Shown piece by piece: positions 54,352 to 63,962 of a DNA stretch of 64,000 nt. The notes under the pieces are model-generated. The model was not told the origin of the DNA, searched no databases, and saw only the letters and a list, made by a program, of their open reading frames with translations. Every line of letters begins with the position of its first letter. Within the stretch, counting starts at the first letter, position 1. The DNA lies in contig NZ_JAUTBA010000001.1 in assembly GCF_030818895.1 (NCBI RefSeq), positions 4,278,001 to 4,342,000 on the forward strand, given 5' to 3'. A program made the translations under genes and the position numbers. The stretch is from Sphingobacterium zeae. Its GTDB lineage: Bacteria; Bacteroidota; Bacteroidia; Sphingobacteriales; Sphingobacteriaceae.

Positions 54352-55371
54352 CTATTTCTTTGTCAGCGTATAGGTATTTGCATTGAAATCCACGACAATA
54401 GTGTAGGTACCGGCACTGGCAACCGCGATATTGGCACCACCAGCCGCTAAAGTTCCATTTGCCCCGCCAAAATTGGTTCCCCAATCGTGATTTTTACGGA
54501 ATTTGATCTCTCCTGCCGTCAAGCTCACTGTGAGCTTCCATACCTGGTTGGCATTGTCAAACTTCATATCTGTATCGGCATCCCAACCCTTCGGCGTGGC
54601 ACTACCAATAATGCCCCAGTTGTGATCTTTAAATGAAATGGTATTTGCAGTTGTGTTGACCTCGATTTCCAGATTACCCGCACGCGGCGCTTTTATATTT
54701 CCACCGCCATTAAATGCAATTTTACCATCGGCAGTTTGTCCATAAGAATTCGCCCAATTGCGTTCAGTTGTAATCTTAAATTCTGAATTCACTTCCGGAA
54801 ATAAGATAATGCCTGTATAGATACCGTTACTTGTTGGGGAGACTAACGACTCTGCAGTAGCCGGATCCCATCCCTGATAAGCGCCTGGAACATACAGATA
54901 GCTGGTTGAAGCAAAGGGAACTGCTTTCAGGCTTGCCAAAGCCGAAAACACGACCGTAATTTTAGCATTGATACTTGACTTCAGCCGTACATCAAAGTCA
55001 GAAGCCGTTCCTGTCGGAACACCAAGAGAAAGTAAGTAGCTATTCAATTCATAACCTGTAAAACCAACTGTTGTCCGACCGCTCGGAATAACAACTTCTT
55101 TTACTGTTTTAAAATTGTCCCCCTTAAGTCCAAACTGGAGTACGTTGGTTACTGCCGCCTGAAAACCAAAGTCAGGCTGAATCATAGTTAAGTGCAGTAC
55201 CGTGTCCTTTGCATTATCTTTAGACAGGGTTACATTATTTTTATCAAGGCTTAAAGTCGCTGGCTTTATACCTTCATCACTAGCCAATATGGCCCGCGTT
55301 TCGTCTTTTTTACAACTTTGGAATAGCGCTATAAACAGCAGCATGATTCCGAGATAGTGTCTAGTTTTCAT
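54352..55371 (-). CDS. SusE-like starch-binding outer membrane lipoprotein
   Basis: A 339-aa lipoprotein (MKTRHYLGIMLLFIALFQSC, Cys20). The N-terminal SusE domain (LSLDKNNVTLSKDNAKDTVLHLTMIQPDFGFQ) sets the family. Two carbohydrate-binding modules follow (YVPGAYQGWDPATAESLVSPTSNGIYTG and IGSATPKGWDADTDMKFDN...W), with aromatic and Lys/Arg patches fit for starch. SusE/F proteins hold starch at the surface without hydrolysing it. A 211-bp gap separates it from susD, the only long gap in the SusCD part of the operon. Confidence 0.88.
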   Translation of the reverse strand: MKTRHYLGIMLLFIALFQSCKKDETRAILASDEGIKPATLSLDKNNVTLSKDNAKDTVLHLTMIQPDFGFQAAVTNVLQFGLKGDNFKTVKEVVIPSGRTTVGFTGYELNSYLLSLGVPTGTASDFDVRLKSSINAKITVVFSALASLKAVPFASTSYLYVPGAYQGWDPATAESLVSPTSNGIYTGIILFPEVNSEFKITTERNWANSYGQTADGKIAFNGGGNIKAPRAGNLEIEVNTTANTISFKDHNWGIIGSATPKGWDADTDMKFDNANQVWKLTVSLTAGEIKFRKNHDWGTNFGGANGTLAAGGANIAVASAGTYTIVVDFNANTYTLTKK

Positions 55372-55582
55372 CTGTTTTATTTTGTTTTCAATAGCTGATG
55401 AAAGCTCAGGCTAATATTCACCGTCCTGTGCGCCGACCAATATGTATTGCTCGGTTTCATCTGTCAACAATTTCTTAGTACAGGTATGCCACATCGATCA
55501 GAAGAAGCTTACCGCATCCAAACTCAATAAGGAGTTGTAGATTCGTCTTTCATTGGAATAAATTCTCCTTTTCCGATGCTGA

Positions 55583-57178
55583 TTAATTATAGCCGGGATT
55601 CTGTACAAGATTGGAGTTCGCGATTATATCTGAAGCCGGAAGCGGGAACAGTGTTCTATAGGCTGGAACAGCTTGACCGGCTAACACACCACCTTTAAAA
55701 GGCCAGAGGTAATTATCGCCCGTAAATTTGCCGTACCGAATTAAATCTGAACGTCTAAACCCTTCCCAATACAGCTCTTTCACACGCTCGTTGAGTACAT
55801 CATCTAGCGAGAGGTTTGCCAAATTCCCACTGTTGTTGCCATAGGCACGTACACGCAACTTGTTGACGTAATCCAATGCTTTAGCCACGTTACCACCGGA
55901 GCCACCTCGTAAAGTTGCTTCGGCGTAAATCAGGTTCATCTCTGCCAATCGAATTAATGGAAAGTCCACCGATGCTACAAAACCTTCAGCTGCTGGAGGA
56001 GCAGTTTTTCCGTCTTTGTTCACATTACGGAATTTAGTAACTGCCAACCCCTGCTTATAGACAGCGATATCTTCTATTTTTACGCTTGTATTTAAGTGAA
56101 ACATTGCCCTTTTGTCCGTTGCTCCGGAGTAGTCACCGAAAATGGTTGCGATATTGTCACGCGTTCGATTTCCCGCCCAACCGCCGCCAGGCACACCAAA
56201 AGAAGTGGGATTCATGGTCGCGTCGATAGCTGCATTGATTAGATAAGTCGTTCCCCCCTTGCTCTGTGTTTTGGTTCCATCGTAAGGCAGATAAAAAATA
56301 AATTCTGGGTTGTTCACATCATTATCTGCATAGAAGAGCTCCCGGTAATTTGTCCCTAAGCTATAGCCCGAGTTCAATACCTTTTCTGAATACGTGATGG
56401 CTTCGGTATATTTCTTATTACCGGCCCCCAGGTAAATTTCAGCGTTGAGGTATAAACGAGCCAATAGCCCCCATGCCGCTACTTGGTCCACACGACCATA
56501 AACATTCTGTTTGGCACCTTTGAGCTGACCAGCAACCTCCAGCAGTTCTTTCTCCACATACGCGAAAAGCTCAGGTCGTTTGATCTGTGGCGGTGATACT
56601 TTGCCTACTGAAGTTTCTTCGGTTACAAAAGGTGGATTTCCGAATAGATCAAGTAGAACCCAATAGTTGTAAGCACGTAAGAATCTTGCTTCGGCACGAT
56701 AATAAGCGATCTCTTTTTTGTCGGCATCTGAAATACCGCGTTCGGCCAATTTAGCATCCGTGCTCTCTCTTAAAAATTCATTGACAAGGGTAGCACTGTA
56801 GACACAACGCGTGTAAAGACCGCGGAGCATGGGATTGCTATCGTCAAAATTTAGGTAATCCAAACCACTAATTCCCGGGTCATTAAGCCAGGCGCAAGCA
56901 GCTTCATCGGTAGTAAGTTCTTGCGCATTCCAAAAAAGACGTAAAAAATCCGATGTTCCGGCATCTAAACCACCTAAGTCTGTATTATTCGGCCCCGATG
57001 TGCTCGTTAAAGTCAATGATCCATACAACCTTGCAAATGATGAGGTATAACCTTTAAAATCTTTATAAGCAATATCTGCGGTGACATCATTAGTCGGCTT
57101 TAAATCCAAATCCTTGTGGCAGCTGCTCAATGCGATGGCGAGCAGGCAAGCGCCTATATATTTATTTAATTTTTTCAT
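55583..57178 (-). CDS. SusD/RagB family nutrient-binding lipoprotein (maltose/starch locus)
   Basis: A 531-aa surface lipoprotein (Cys20 after IALSS). Domains as in SusD: N-terminal TPR-type helices with YYRAEARFLRAYNYWVLLDLFGNPPFVTEE, LINAAIDATMNPTSFGVPGGGWAG in the middle. The C-terminal signature is LDDVLNERVKELYWEGFRRSDLIRYGKF...FPLPASDIIANSNLVQNPGYN. It forms a lid on the SusC pore encoded 11 bp upstream. Starch binding is inferred from the locus. Confidence 0.93.
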   Translation of the reverse strand: MKKLNKYIGACLLAIALSSCHKDLDLKPTNDVTADIAYKDFKGYTSSFARLYGSLTLTSTSGPNNTDLGGLDAGTSDFLRLFWNAQELTTDEAACAWLNDPGISGLDYLNFDDSNPMLRGLYTRCVYSATLVNEFLRESTDAKLAERGISDADKKEIAYYRAEARFLRAYNYWVLLDLFGNPPFVTEETSVGKVSPPQIKRPELFAYVEKELLEVAGQLKGAKQNVYGRVDQVAAWGLLARLYLNAEIYLGAGNKKYTEAITYSEKVLNSGYSLGTNYRELFYADNDVNNPEFIFYLPYDGTKTQSKGGTTYLINAAIDATMNPTSFGVPGGGWAGNRTRDNIATIFGDYSGATDKRAMFHLNTSVKIEDIAVYKQGLAVTKFRNVNKDGKTAPPAAEGFVASVDFPLIRLAEMNLIYAEATLRGGSGGNVAKALDYVNKLRVRAYGNNSGNLANLSLDDVLNERVKELYWEGFRRSDLIRYGKFTGDNYLWPFKGGVLAGQAVPAYRTLFPLPASDIIANSNLVQNPGYN

Positions 57179-57189
57179 TGTTATATCAT

Positions 57190-60159
57190 TTAAAAACTCA
57201 CATTTACACCCAATACATAAGTTCTTGGTCTTGGATAGAAACGGTCGTCTATACCATTGGATATTTCTGGATCAACTCCTTTGTACTTGGTGATGGTAAA
57301 TACATTTTGTACAGTGGCAGAAATAGACATCGAAGCTTTGCTGTTCCGAATAAATTTTCCGAGGTTATAACTCAGATTGACATTATCCATTTTCAAGAAT
57401 GACGCATTTTTGATGTAATAATCACTTCGTAACTGCTTGAGTAGAAAATTGGTATTCAAAAAATCCACCGGAGCATTGTTGATCACCAAAACCGCCTGAT
57501 CGTTGATGTTCGCGCCACTGCCTAGGTTGGATGAAACATTGTCGTACACATAATTATCCAAACTTGCGCGCAATACGGTGCTTGCCGACCATTTTTTGTA
57601 ACTGTATGCCGCCGTAAAACCCAAAAGGTATTTCGGTAAAGGTGATTTGTATAGGTAACGGTCGTTATCGCTGATCACGCCGTCGCCATTGCGGTCAACA
57701 TAGACCCCTTCGACAGGATGCCCCTGTTCATCATATACCTGCTGGAACACATTGAAACTATTGGGCATGAAATTCACCTTATGTGCCTGGATATTCCCCC
57801 CTGTTCCACCACGAATACTACCGGTCTCCACGATAAAGTTTGGATCATCGCTCTGCGTCAGGTTGGTCACTTTGCTTCTATTATAAGTCACATTGAAACC
57901 AAGATCCAACGACGAATTTTCTGTTTTTACCGGAACGTAATGCAGGTTAAACTCCAGACCCTGATTCTCCATATTACCGACATTCGTCAACAAAAAGTTG
58001 CTAAAGTTTGATCCTACAGGAACTGGAATGGTACTGAGCAGGTCCTTGGTCTTTTTCGAATAGTAGTCTATGCTACCATAGAATAGATTGTTAGCGAAAC
58101 CAAAATCAACTCCAGCATTGTAGGTCGTTGTACTCTCCCAGCGGATATCTTGATCGTAGGCGACCGGCGAATTCAGGTAATAATACTCATTACCAAATCG
58201 ATACATGGATTCATTACCACTGATGGTGTAATTAGGCAAATAAGAATAGTTGGCAATACCGTCTTGCTGACCTGTCTTTCCATAACTTAAACGAAGTTTC
58301 AACTCCGAAACCGCAGCTATTTCTTTTAAAAAGCCTTCATTTTTCGCGCGCCAGGTAAAACCGACAGAAGGGAAATATCCCCAGCGGTTGTCCGGGCTAA
58401 AACGGGAAGAACCATCTGTCCGCAAGGTTCCAGAAAGGACATAACGGTTGTCGTAGGTATAGATCAGACGTCCGTAATAGGAGATCAACAGGTTTTCGGG
58501 TTTATCAAAAGGCCGCGTTGGTTCATTTAAGATCTTATCACCTTCGGCATTTGTACGGTTAAAATTGTATACTTTACTACTATTTTTATAGTAACCATAC
58601 CCAAGTGTCGCGTCTATCGTACTTTTGATTGTAGGTAATTCTTTATCATACTTTAGATAAAACTCGAGTGTTTTATTGTTGATATCGGTTTTATATTGCG
58701 TCCTTTCACCACCTTCATTGAAATTACGTGCAGCAATAGCCGGCGTAAATGTATTCCCTTTTGAACGCGCCAGATCGTAGCCGACGTTTAAGTTGGCGTG
58801 TAACTCGGGAAGGAAATGAAAACTATAATCCACTTTTGCATTTCCAATGCTTCTGAAAACATCGCCATTATCTTTGCGCAGATCCAATAAGGCCAAAGGA
58901 TTTCGAGGTGCATTTGGATTGGGTTTCCCGCCCTGAACCCACTCATAATATCCGCCAAAACTATCCTTATCATCGACATAAACAGGTTGGGTGGGATCGA
59001 ACTGAATCGCTGACCCGATCGCATCTTGCGTAGCAAATTTCGATTTCGACCAGGTACCACGTACATTCACATCCAGCGAAAGGTGATTGTCCAGAAATTT
59101 CGGTGTCAAGGCCAATGCCGCGGTGGTCCGTTTTAAGTTATCATTTTTCAGCACACCGTCCTGATTCATATAACCAGCAGAAATACGGTAAGGCATATTA
59201 CCAGCTCTGGAAGCAATGTTAACATTATTGTCCGTAGTAAAGGCATTGCCATAAATCACATCCTGCCAATCGGTATTTGCTGTTCCCAACAATTTTTTCA
59301 TGGCATCACTGCCATTGGTATTGACATAATCGCGGATTTGATCCGCGTTAAGCAGTTTTACTTTATTGGCCACAGTCGCCAAGGAGTTCTGTGTAGAGAA
59401 GTTGATCTGTGTTCCTGAGCGGCTGCCTTTTTTGGTGGTGATTAAGATGACACCATTCGATGCACGCGATCCATAAATTGCCGTTGCATTGGCATCTTTC
59501 AAGATGGTAAATGTCTCGATATCATTTGGGTTAATCAAACTTAATGGATTCGCTACCCCAGATACCGAGCCACCAGCCAAAGGAATCCCATCCACGACGA
59601 TCAATGGATCGTTACTGGCATTCAGTGAAGCGCCGGAACGGATCCGGATTGTACTTCCTGCGCCTGGCTGCCCCCCACTTGTTGTAATCTGTACGCCCGG
59701 AACTTTCCCCATAATGAGTTGCTCGGGAGAGGAGATCTGTCCTTTTTGAAAATCCTTAGAACTCACCGTGCTGATTGACCCCGTCAGGTCACTTTTCTTT
59801 TGTGTACCATAACCGATCACAACAACTTCTTCCAGTGCGCTGGTATTGGATTTAAGGTAGAGGTTTAACGGATTCTGCCCATCGCTGATTTGGATTAAGG
59901 TGTCCAGGCTCTCGTATCCGACCATGCTGACTCGCAGGCGTAATTTCCCCGTTTGTAGTCTATCCAAGCTAAAATCCCCATTCGCATTGGTAGACAGTGA
60001 TTTTTGAATATCCTCGAAGCGCAGTGTAGCACCGACCAAGGAACTCCCCTTCTGGTCCATTACTCGCCCCTTTAGCGTTGCCTGTTGGGCAAATGCCGAA
60101 GCACTTACGCCGAGTAGCATGCTCAGAGCCCAAAATGGACGTGATAGCTGTTTGTTCAT
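57190..60159 (-). CDS. SusC/RagA TonB-linked outer membrane transporter (maltose/starch locus)
   Basis: A 989-aa full-length receptor importing malto-oligosaccharides through the outer membrane. Signal peptide MNKQLSRPFWALSMLLGVSASAFAQ. CarboxypepD_reg domain (LKGRVMDQKGSSLVGATLRF), TonB-interacting DEVVVIGYGTQKKSDLTGS-type segment (here LEEVVVIGYG), plug IRSGASLNASNDPLIVVDGIPLAGG and ILKDANATAIYGSRASNGVILITTKKG. The barrel ends YVLGVNVSF with the terminal Phe. Unlike the locus-1 homologue it is intact. It lies 11 bp after the amylase gene and 11 bp before susD. Confidence 0.95.
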   Translation of the reverse strand: MNKQLSRPFWALSMLLGVSASAFAQQATLKGRVMDQKGSSLVGATLRFEDIQKSLSTNANGDFSLDRLQTGKLRLRVSMVGYESLDTLIQISDGQNPLNLYLKSNTSALEEVVVIGYGTQKKSDLTGSISTVSSKDFQKGQISSPEQLIMGKVPGVQITTSGGQPGAGSTIRIRSGASLNASNDPLIVVDGIPLAGGSVSGVANPLSLINPNDIETFTILKDANATAIYGSRASNGVILITTKKGSRSGTQINFSTQNSLATVANKVKLLNADQIRDYVNTNGSDAMKKLLGTANTDWQDVIYGNAFTTDNNVNIASRAGNMPYRISAGYMNQDGVLKNDNLKRTTAALALTPKFLDNHLSLDVNVRGTWSKSKFATQDAIGSAIQFDPTQPVYVDDKDSFGGYYEWVQGGKPNPNAPRNPLALLDLRKDNGDVFRSIGNAKVDYSFHFLPELHANLNVGYDLARSKGNTFTPAIAARNFNEGGERTQYKTDINNKTLEFYLKYDKELPTIKSTIDATLGYGYYKNSSKVYNFNRTNAEGDKILNEPTRPFDKPENLLISYYGRLIYTYDNRYVLSGTLRTDGSSRFSPDNRWGYFPSVGFTWRAKNEGFLKEIAAVSELKLRLSYGKTGQQDGIANYSYLPNYTISGNESMYRFGNEYYYLNSPVAYDQDIRWESTTTYNAGVDFGFANNLFYGSIDYYSKKTKDLLSTIPVPVGSNFSNFLLTNVGNMENQGLEFNLHYVPVKTENSSLDLGFNVTYNRSKVTNLTQSDDPNFIVETGSIRGGTGGNIQAHKVNFMPNSFNVFQQVYDEQGHPVEGVYVDRNGDGVISDNDRYLYKSPLPKYLLGFTAAYSYKKWSASTVLRASLDNYVYDNVSSNLGSGANINDQAVLVINNAPVDFLNTNFLLKQLRSDYYIKNASFLKMDNVNLSYNLGKFIRNSKASMSISATVQNVFTITKYKGVDPEISNGIDDRFYPRPRTYVLGVNVSF

Positions 60160-60170
60160 AAAATAACTGT

Positions 60171-62756
60171 TTATTTATTTAGTTTTGTTTTGCTTATCAA
60201 TTGGTATTGTCCAGGCAAAAGGCTCAATTTTGACTGACTGAGCCAGTTGAGCTCTTTTCCCGTAAAATTGTCCACCCACTGTCCCTGCAGTGCTTGTGGC
60301 AATGTAAATTCCACACTTTCTACTCCAAAATTGCCAAGTACCCCTACTTGTTGTCCATCCTTTTCCAGCACGAAATATTTAACGGCATCTTTCATAGCCG
60401 ATGTAACAATCGTCCCGTTTTGGAAAATGCTATTTTTGGTTTTGAAACGGGTGAGTTTCGCATAGGTCTCAAAAAGTTTTTTGCGATCATCTTGCTGCAG
60501 ATAACTCCATAATAATGGTTTTTCACCTGTCCGTCCATTTTCATCGATAGACACATCATAGCCATATTCACCAAACTGCCAGATCATCTTAGGTCCAGGC
60601 GAAGTCAATAAAAATACCGCCGCTTGTTCCAAGCGTTTTAATGCTGTACCGAGATTCTTGATATTATAGTTACCGGATGAATTTCCATAATTGAGGCACT
60701 TGAACAAGAGTCTCTGTTCGTCGTGACTTTCCATATAGGACACAAAAGAAGGTTGCACCATCCCATGATTTGAGGCAAACAAACGACCGAGATCCGAGCC
60801 ATTATTGGCATTCCATCCCATCGCCGCTTCGTTGAAGACATGATTCATATTATTCCAGAGCAACATACCCGATTGCGCCAGCTCCATTTCTTCCTGATCA
60901 CCGCCAAGATGCTCGAGAATGATATAACAAGAAGGATCTATACTCCGAATATGCTGCTGGTATTGCTTTAAGATCGCCACACGGGAAGCATCATAGGCAT
61001 TCCAAGCGCTTAAATCACTTTCTGAAGTGCCTGAATTTTTCTGGGTAAAACCTTTAGACAAGTCAAAGCGGAAGCCATCGATCTTGTATTCTTGCATCCA
61101 ATAGGTCAAGACATCTTTAACGAAAGTCTGCGTATAACTACTTTCGTGGTTAAAGTCGAATCCAACATTAAACGGATGCTTGGCAACCGTATTGAACCAA
61201 GGATTATTGCCAGCGACGTTGCCCTGCTCCATATAAAGCTGTACAAGCGGCGACTGACCAAATGCGTGATTAAAAACAACGTCCAAAATCACGGCAATAC
61301 CATTTTCGTGACAGGCATCGACATAGGCTTTCAGGTCATTTTTCAAGCCGTAGTATTTATCCAATGCCCGGTGGAATGAAGGATTGTATCCCCAAGTCGA
61401 ATTCCCTTCCGATTCCTGTACAGGCATTAGCTCAACGGCATTTACACCCAGCCTTTTTAAATAAGACAAAGAATCCTTGAGTGTAGTATATTGATGCTGT
61501 TTGACAAAATCGCGGACCAACAGTTCATAGATCACCAAATCACCTTGAGCAGGTCTATTAAAAGCAGTTGTTTTCCAGGTATAAGCCTTTGTGGAAAGAT
61601 CCAATACGCCGACAATACCATGCGCAGCTGCGGGATAAGCGGGTACAGCCGCTGCTGTAAGCCCAAGTGCAGCATCATTCTGCGGATCAAGAATCAGTTC
61701 AGCATAGGGATCAGCGATAGCCAATTGGCCATCCACCAAAAACTGATAAGTCTGTTTTTTGGAGAAATCCAGATTCGATACCGTTACCCACCAGGTTTTG
61801 CCATCTGGAGTCTGGCTCATCGCATAGGCTGGTAATGCTTTATAGTTGTTAAACCCACCTAACAGATATACACTTTTTTTCAGTGGTGCTGTGAGCGCAA
61901 AACTGACCTCCCCTTTTTCCCTGTTTATGGTTGTTCCGTTTGGATTGATACCTATCGGGAGGGCAGCAATGGTAGCTTTTGATTCTACAAATAGCTCCAC
62001 TTTACTGGAATATACCTTGCCATCAGCTTCCAAGCGGGCTTCGAGCTCATGAAGGCCGTTGCTTTGTAGACTAACAGATTTTTCTAAAGACAGTGCAGCA
62101 GAAGATTCAGCCAGCAATATACCATTGTCCCAGACACTGATTTTTCCGGACTGCGTTGCCTGTAATTTTAGCTTCAGGTTATCGCCAACGGTGTACATCT
62201 GCTCAGTGGTCATTGGATCTGTGGGTTGCAGCGTAGGCGACACAAAACGAATTGCTTGCATGTTACTCGCCACGAAAGGCAGAAATAAATCTGAATTATT
62301 TTTATTTCGTTGGACGAGCGATCCATCACCATTACGCACTAAAAGTGCCAACTGACCAAATTCCAAAGCATTTGACAGATTAAAGAATGTGGAAGGCGTA
62401 AATGTAAATGTATATAAACCAGCAGAAACAAATTTAAGTTTATAAGCGTTGTCATTCTTTGACCAGTCTGTCGCTACATGCTGCCAGCTCCCCCCATGGA
62501 CAGGAATCAACCCCGCGTGTAGATACAGGTCGGCGGTGCTACCTTTTAACGCTGCATTTCCTTTCGAAAGATCAAATTGCAAGGTGATTTCCTTATCCCA
62601 AAAGATAAATGGAGCAGAAAGATTCACCAAACCAGTCCCCTGCTGTTCAATAACAGGTGGTTGCTCGACATCCACGATATCTTTCTTATTTGCACATGAT
62701 GATAATAGGACAATCACCCAGAGATACCCTATTAAACGAGAGATATGCTTCCCCAT
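60171..62756 (-). CDS. Surface alpha-amylase lipoprotein (GH13 with N-terminal modules)
   Basis: An 861-aa lipoprotein (MGKHISRLIGYLWVIVLLSSC, Cys21). An N-terminal immunoglobulin-like or binding region runs about 25-270. A CBM48/E-set module is at about 280-365 (GEVSFALTAPLKKSVYLLGGFNNYKAL). The GH13 barrel is at about 400-790, with DVVFNHAFGQS, nucleophile Asp in DGFRFDLSKGF, acid Glu in YIILEHLGGD and MESHDEQRL. A C-terminal beta domain ends it. It is the first gene of the operon and probably cuts starch at the cell surface, the SusG role, with products passed to SusCD. It resembles glycogen-debranching or pullulanase-like GH13 families too, so bond specificity is open. Confidence 0.9.
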   Translation of the reverse strand: MGKHISRLIGYLWVIVLLSSCANKKDIVDVEQPPVIEQQGTGLVNLSAPFIFWDKEITLQFDLSKGNAALKGSTADLYLHAGLIPVHGGSWQHVATDWSKNDNAYKLKFVSAGLYTFTFTPSTFFNLSNALEFGQLALLVRNGDGSLVQRNKNNSDLFLPFVASNMQAIRFVSPTLQPTDPMTTEQMYTVGDNLKLKLQATQSGKISVWDNGILLAESSAALSLEKSVSLQSNGLHELEARLEADGKVYSSKVELFVESKATIAALPIGINPNGTTINREKGEVSFALTAPLKKSVYLLGGFNNYKALPAYAMSQTPDGKTWWVTVSNLDFSKKQTYQFLVDGQLAIADPYAELILDPQNDAALGLTAAAVPAYPAAAHGIVGVLDLSTKAYTWKTTAFNRPAQGDLVIYELLVRDFVKQHQYTTLKDSLSYLKRLGVNAVELMPVQESEGNSTWGYNPSFHRALDKYYGLKNDLKAYVDACHENGIAVILDVVFNHAFGQSPLVQLYMEQGNVAGNNPWFNTVAKHPFNVGFDFNHESSYTQTFVKDVLTYWMQEYKIDGFRFDLSKGFTQKNSGTSESDLSAWNAYDASRVAILKQYQQHIRSIDPSCYIILEHLGGDQEEMELAQSGMLLWNNMNHVFNEAAMGWNANNGSDLGRLFASNHGMVQPSFVSYMESHDEQRLLFKCLNYGNSSGNYNIKNLGTALKRLEQAAVFLLTSPGPKMIWQFGEYGYDVSIDENGRTGEKPLLWSYLQQDDRKKLFETYAKLTRFKTKNSIFQNGTIVTSAMKDAVKYFVLEKDGQQVGVLGNFGVESVEFTLPQALQGQWVDNFTGKELNWLSQSKLSLLPGQYQLISKTKLNK

Positions 62757-62786
62757 CGATAATTAGCTTTACTTGGAATTTGATAT

Positions 62787-62803
62787 TGGGAACGTTCCCG
62801 AAA
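62787..62803. promoter_or_regulatory. LacI-type operator 1 upstream of the maltose operon
   Basis: A GGGAACGTTCCC core with a CG centre (62788-62799), flanked by a T on the left and GAA on the right. This is the even, CG-centred palindrome usual for LacI/GalR regulators. It lies 31 bp before the amylase start codon. Confidence 0.72.
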
Positions 62804-62816
62804 TCAAGGTAAAAAG

Positions 62817-62835
62817 AAATCGCCTGTTGCGATTT
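62817..62835. repeat. Small dyad between the two operators
   Basis: AAATCGC-CTGTT-GCGATTT: 7-bp arms with a 5-nt spacer, between operators 1 and 2. Role unknown. Confidence 0.35.
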
Positions 62836-62883
62836 GCTGGATTTCCCTATCCAATATTTTATACAAATTGATTATTTAAATAT

Positions 62884-62903
62884 TTTCGGGAATGTTCCCG
62901 AAA
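62884..62903. promoter_or_regulatory. LacI-type operator 2 upstream of the maltose operon
   Basis: TTTCGGGAATGTTCCCGAAA, a 20-bp dyad perfect except for its central two bases, sharing GGGAA-NN-TTCCC with operator 1. Centres are about 100 bp apart (62793.5 and 62893.5), which suits repression by looping. It lies 48 bp after the LacI gene stop. Confidence 0.72.
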
Positions 62904-62951
62904 GTAATCAAAGCTAAATAATGGGATTACAAAAAACAAATATTTTTTTTC

Positions 62952-63962
62952 TTATTTGAGGCTAGATTTTTGAAAAATAAGCTGGGAATCAAGGTAAACC
63001 GAATTAGCAAACTTTTCATTTGTTGGATCATCCATTTTATCTAACAGGTATTTTGTTACCAATTGGCCCATTTCGTAGGCAGGTTGTTTCACTACGCTCA
63101 GTGCTGGGTCGATCAGATCGGCGATATCCAAACAAGAAAAACAAATGATTTTGAGGTCTTCAGGAATACGAATTGCGAGCTGCTTGGCCACCCGTATACT
63201 CGAAATAGCGAGACGTTCTACTGAAGCAAAAATGGCATCGGGTTTTTCCTTTTCGATCAAGCTGGCGATATCTTTCATATTCTGATCGGCATCATTGACG
63301 GTATCCAAAATAAGCTCGGGCCTAATCGGTATTCCCGCCTCCCGCAAAGCTTTTTCGTACCCGTCTTTACGCACCTTACCAATCGAAACATGAGGATTGA
63401 TGGCGAGGTAAGCAATCCGTTTACAGGCATTATCAATCAAGTGCTTCGTAGCCTGGTAAGCCGAATCAAAGTCATTCCCCGTAATATATCCCCCCTTCCA
63501 ATCGTCGTATGCACGGTCAAAGAACATGACCGGTATTCCCCTTTCCGCCAACAGCTGCAAATGCGAATGGTCTTTTCCCTCACCCGAAGCCGAAATGATC
63601 ACGCCATCCACTCGTCCATTAGCCAGCGAGCGCACGATGGAAGCTTCATTTTGTACCTGATGATCCGTCACGTAAATCAAGGTATGATAGCCCTTAGAGC
63701 GTGCCACTGCCTCGATTCCTTTGATGGCCTGCGAGAAAAATTTATTACCAAATTCGGGAATAATAATCGCAATCGTCAGACTTTTATTCGCTTTCAGACT
63801 ACTCGCATAGACATTCGGCGAAAAACCGATTTCTTCGGCCATGGCCAAAATACGGGCTTTTGTCGCCGGATTAATATCCTCGTTATCCCGAAATGCACGG
63901 GAAACGGTCGATTTTGACAAGCCGAGTTTTTTGGCCAGATCTACTATTGTTAATTGCGACAT
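62952..63962 (-). CDS. LacI/GalR-family transcriptional regulator of the maltose locus
   Basis: A 336-aa regulator. The N-terminal helix-turn-helix and hinge (LTIVDLAKKLGLSKSTVSRAFRDNEDINPATKARILAMAEEIGFSPN, about 4-52) is followed by a periplasmic-binding-protein-like effector domain (about 60-330: LTIAIIIPEFGNKFFSQAIKGIEAVARSKGYHTLIY, DGVIISASGEG, MFFDRAYDDWKGGYITGNDFDSAYQATKHLI, PDAIFASVERLAI). It is encoded just upstream of the operon in the same direction, with two matching operators between. Maltose or a derived sugar phosphate is the probable inducer, by locus inference. Confidence 0.93.
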   Translation of the reverse strand: MSQLTIVDLAKKLGLSKSTVSRAFRDNEDINPATKARILAMAEEIGFSPNVYASSLKANKSLTIAIIIPEFGNKFFSQAIKGIEAVARSKGYHTLIYVTDHQVQNEASIVRSLANGRVDGVIISASGEGKDHSHLQLLAERGIPVMFFDRAYDDWKGGYITGNDFDSAYQATKHLIDNACKRIAYLAINPHVSIGKVRKDGYEKALREAGIPIRPELILDTVNDADQNMKDIASLIEKEKPDAIFASVERLAISSIRVAKQLAIRIPEDLKIICFSCLDIADLIDPALSVVKQPAYEMGQLVTKYLLDKMDDPTNEKFANSVYLDSQLIFQKSSLK

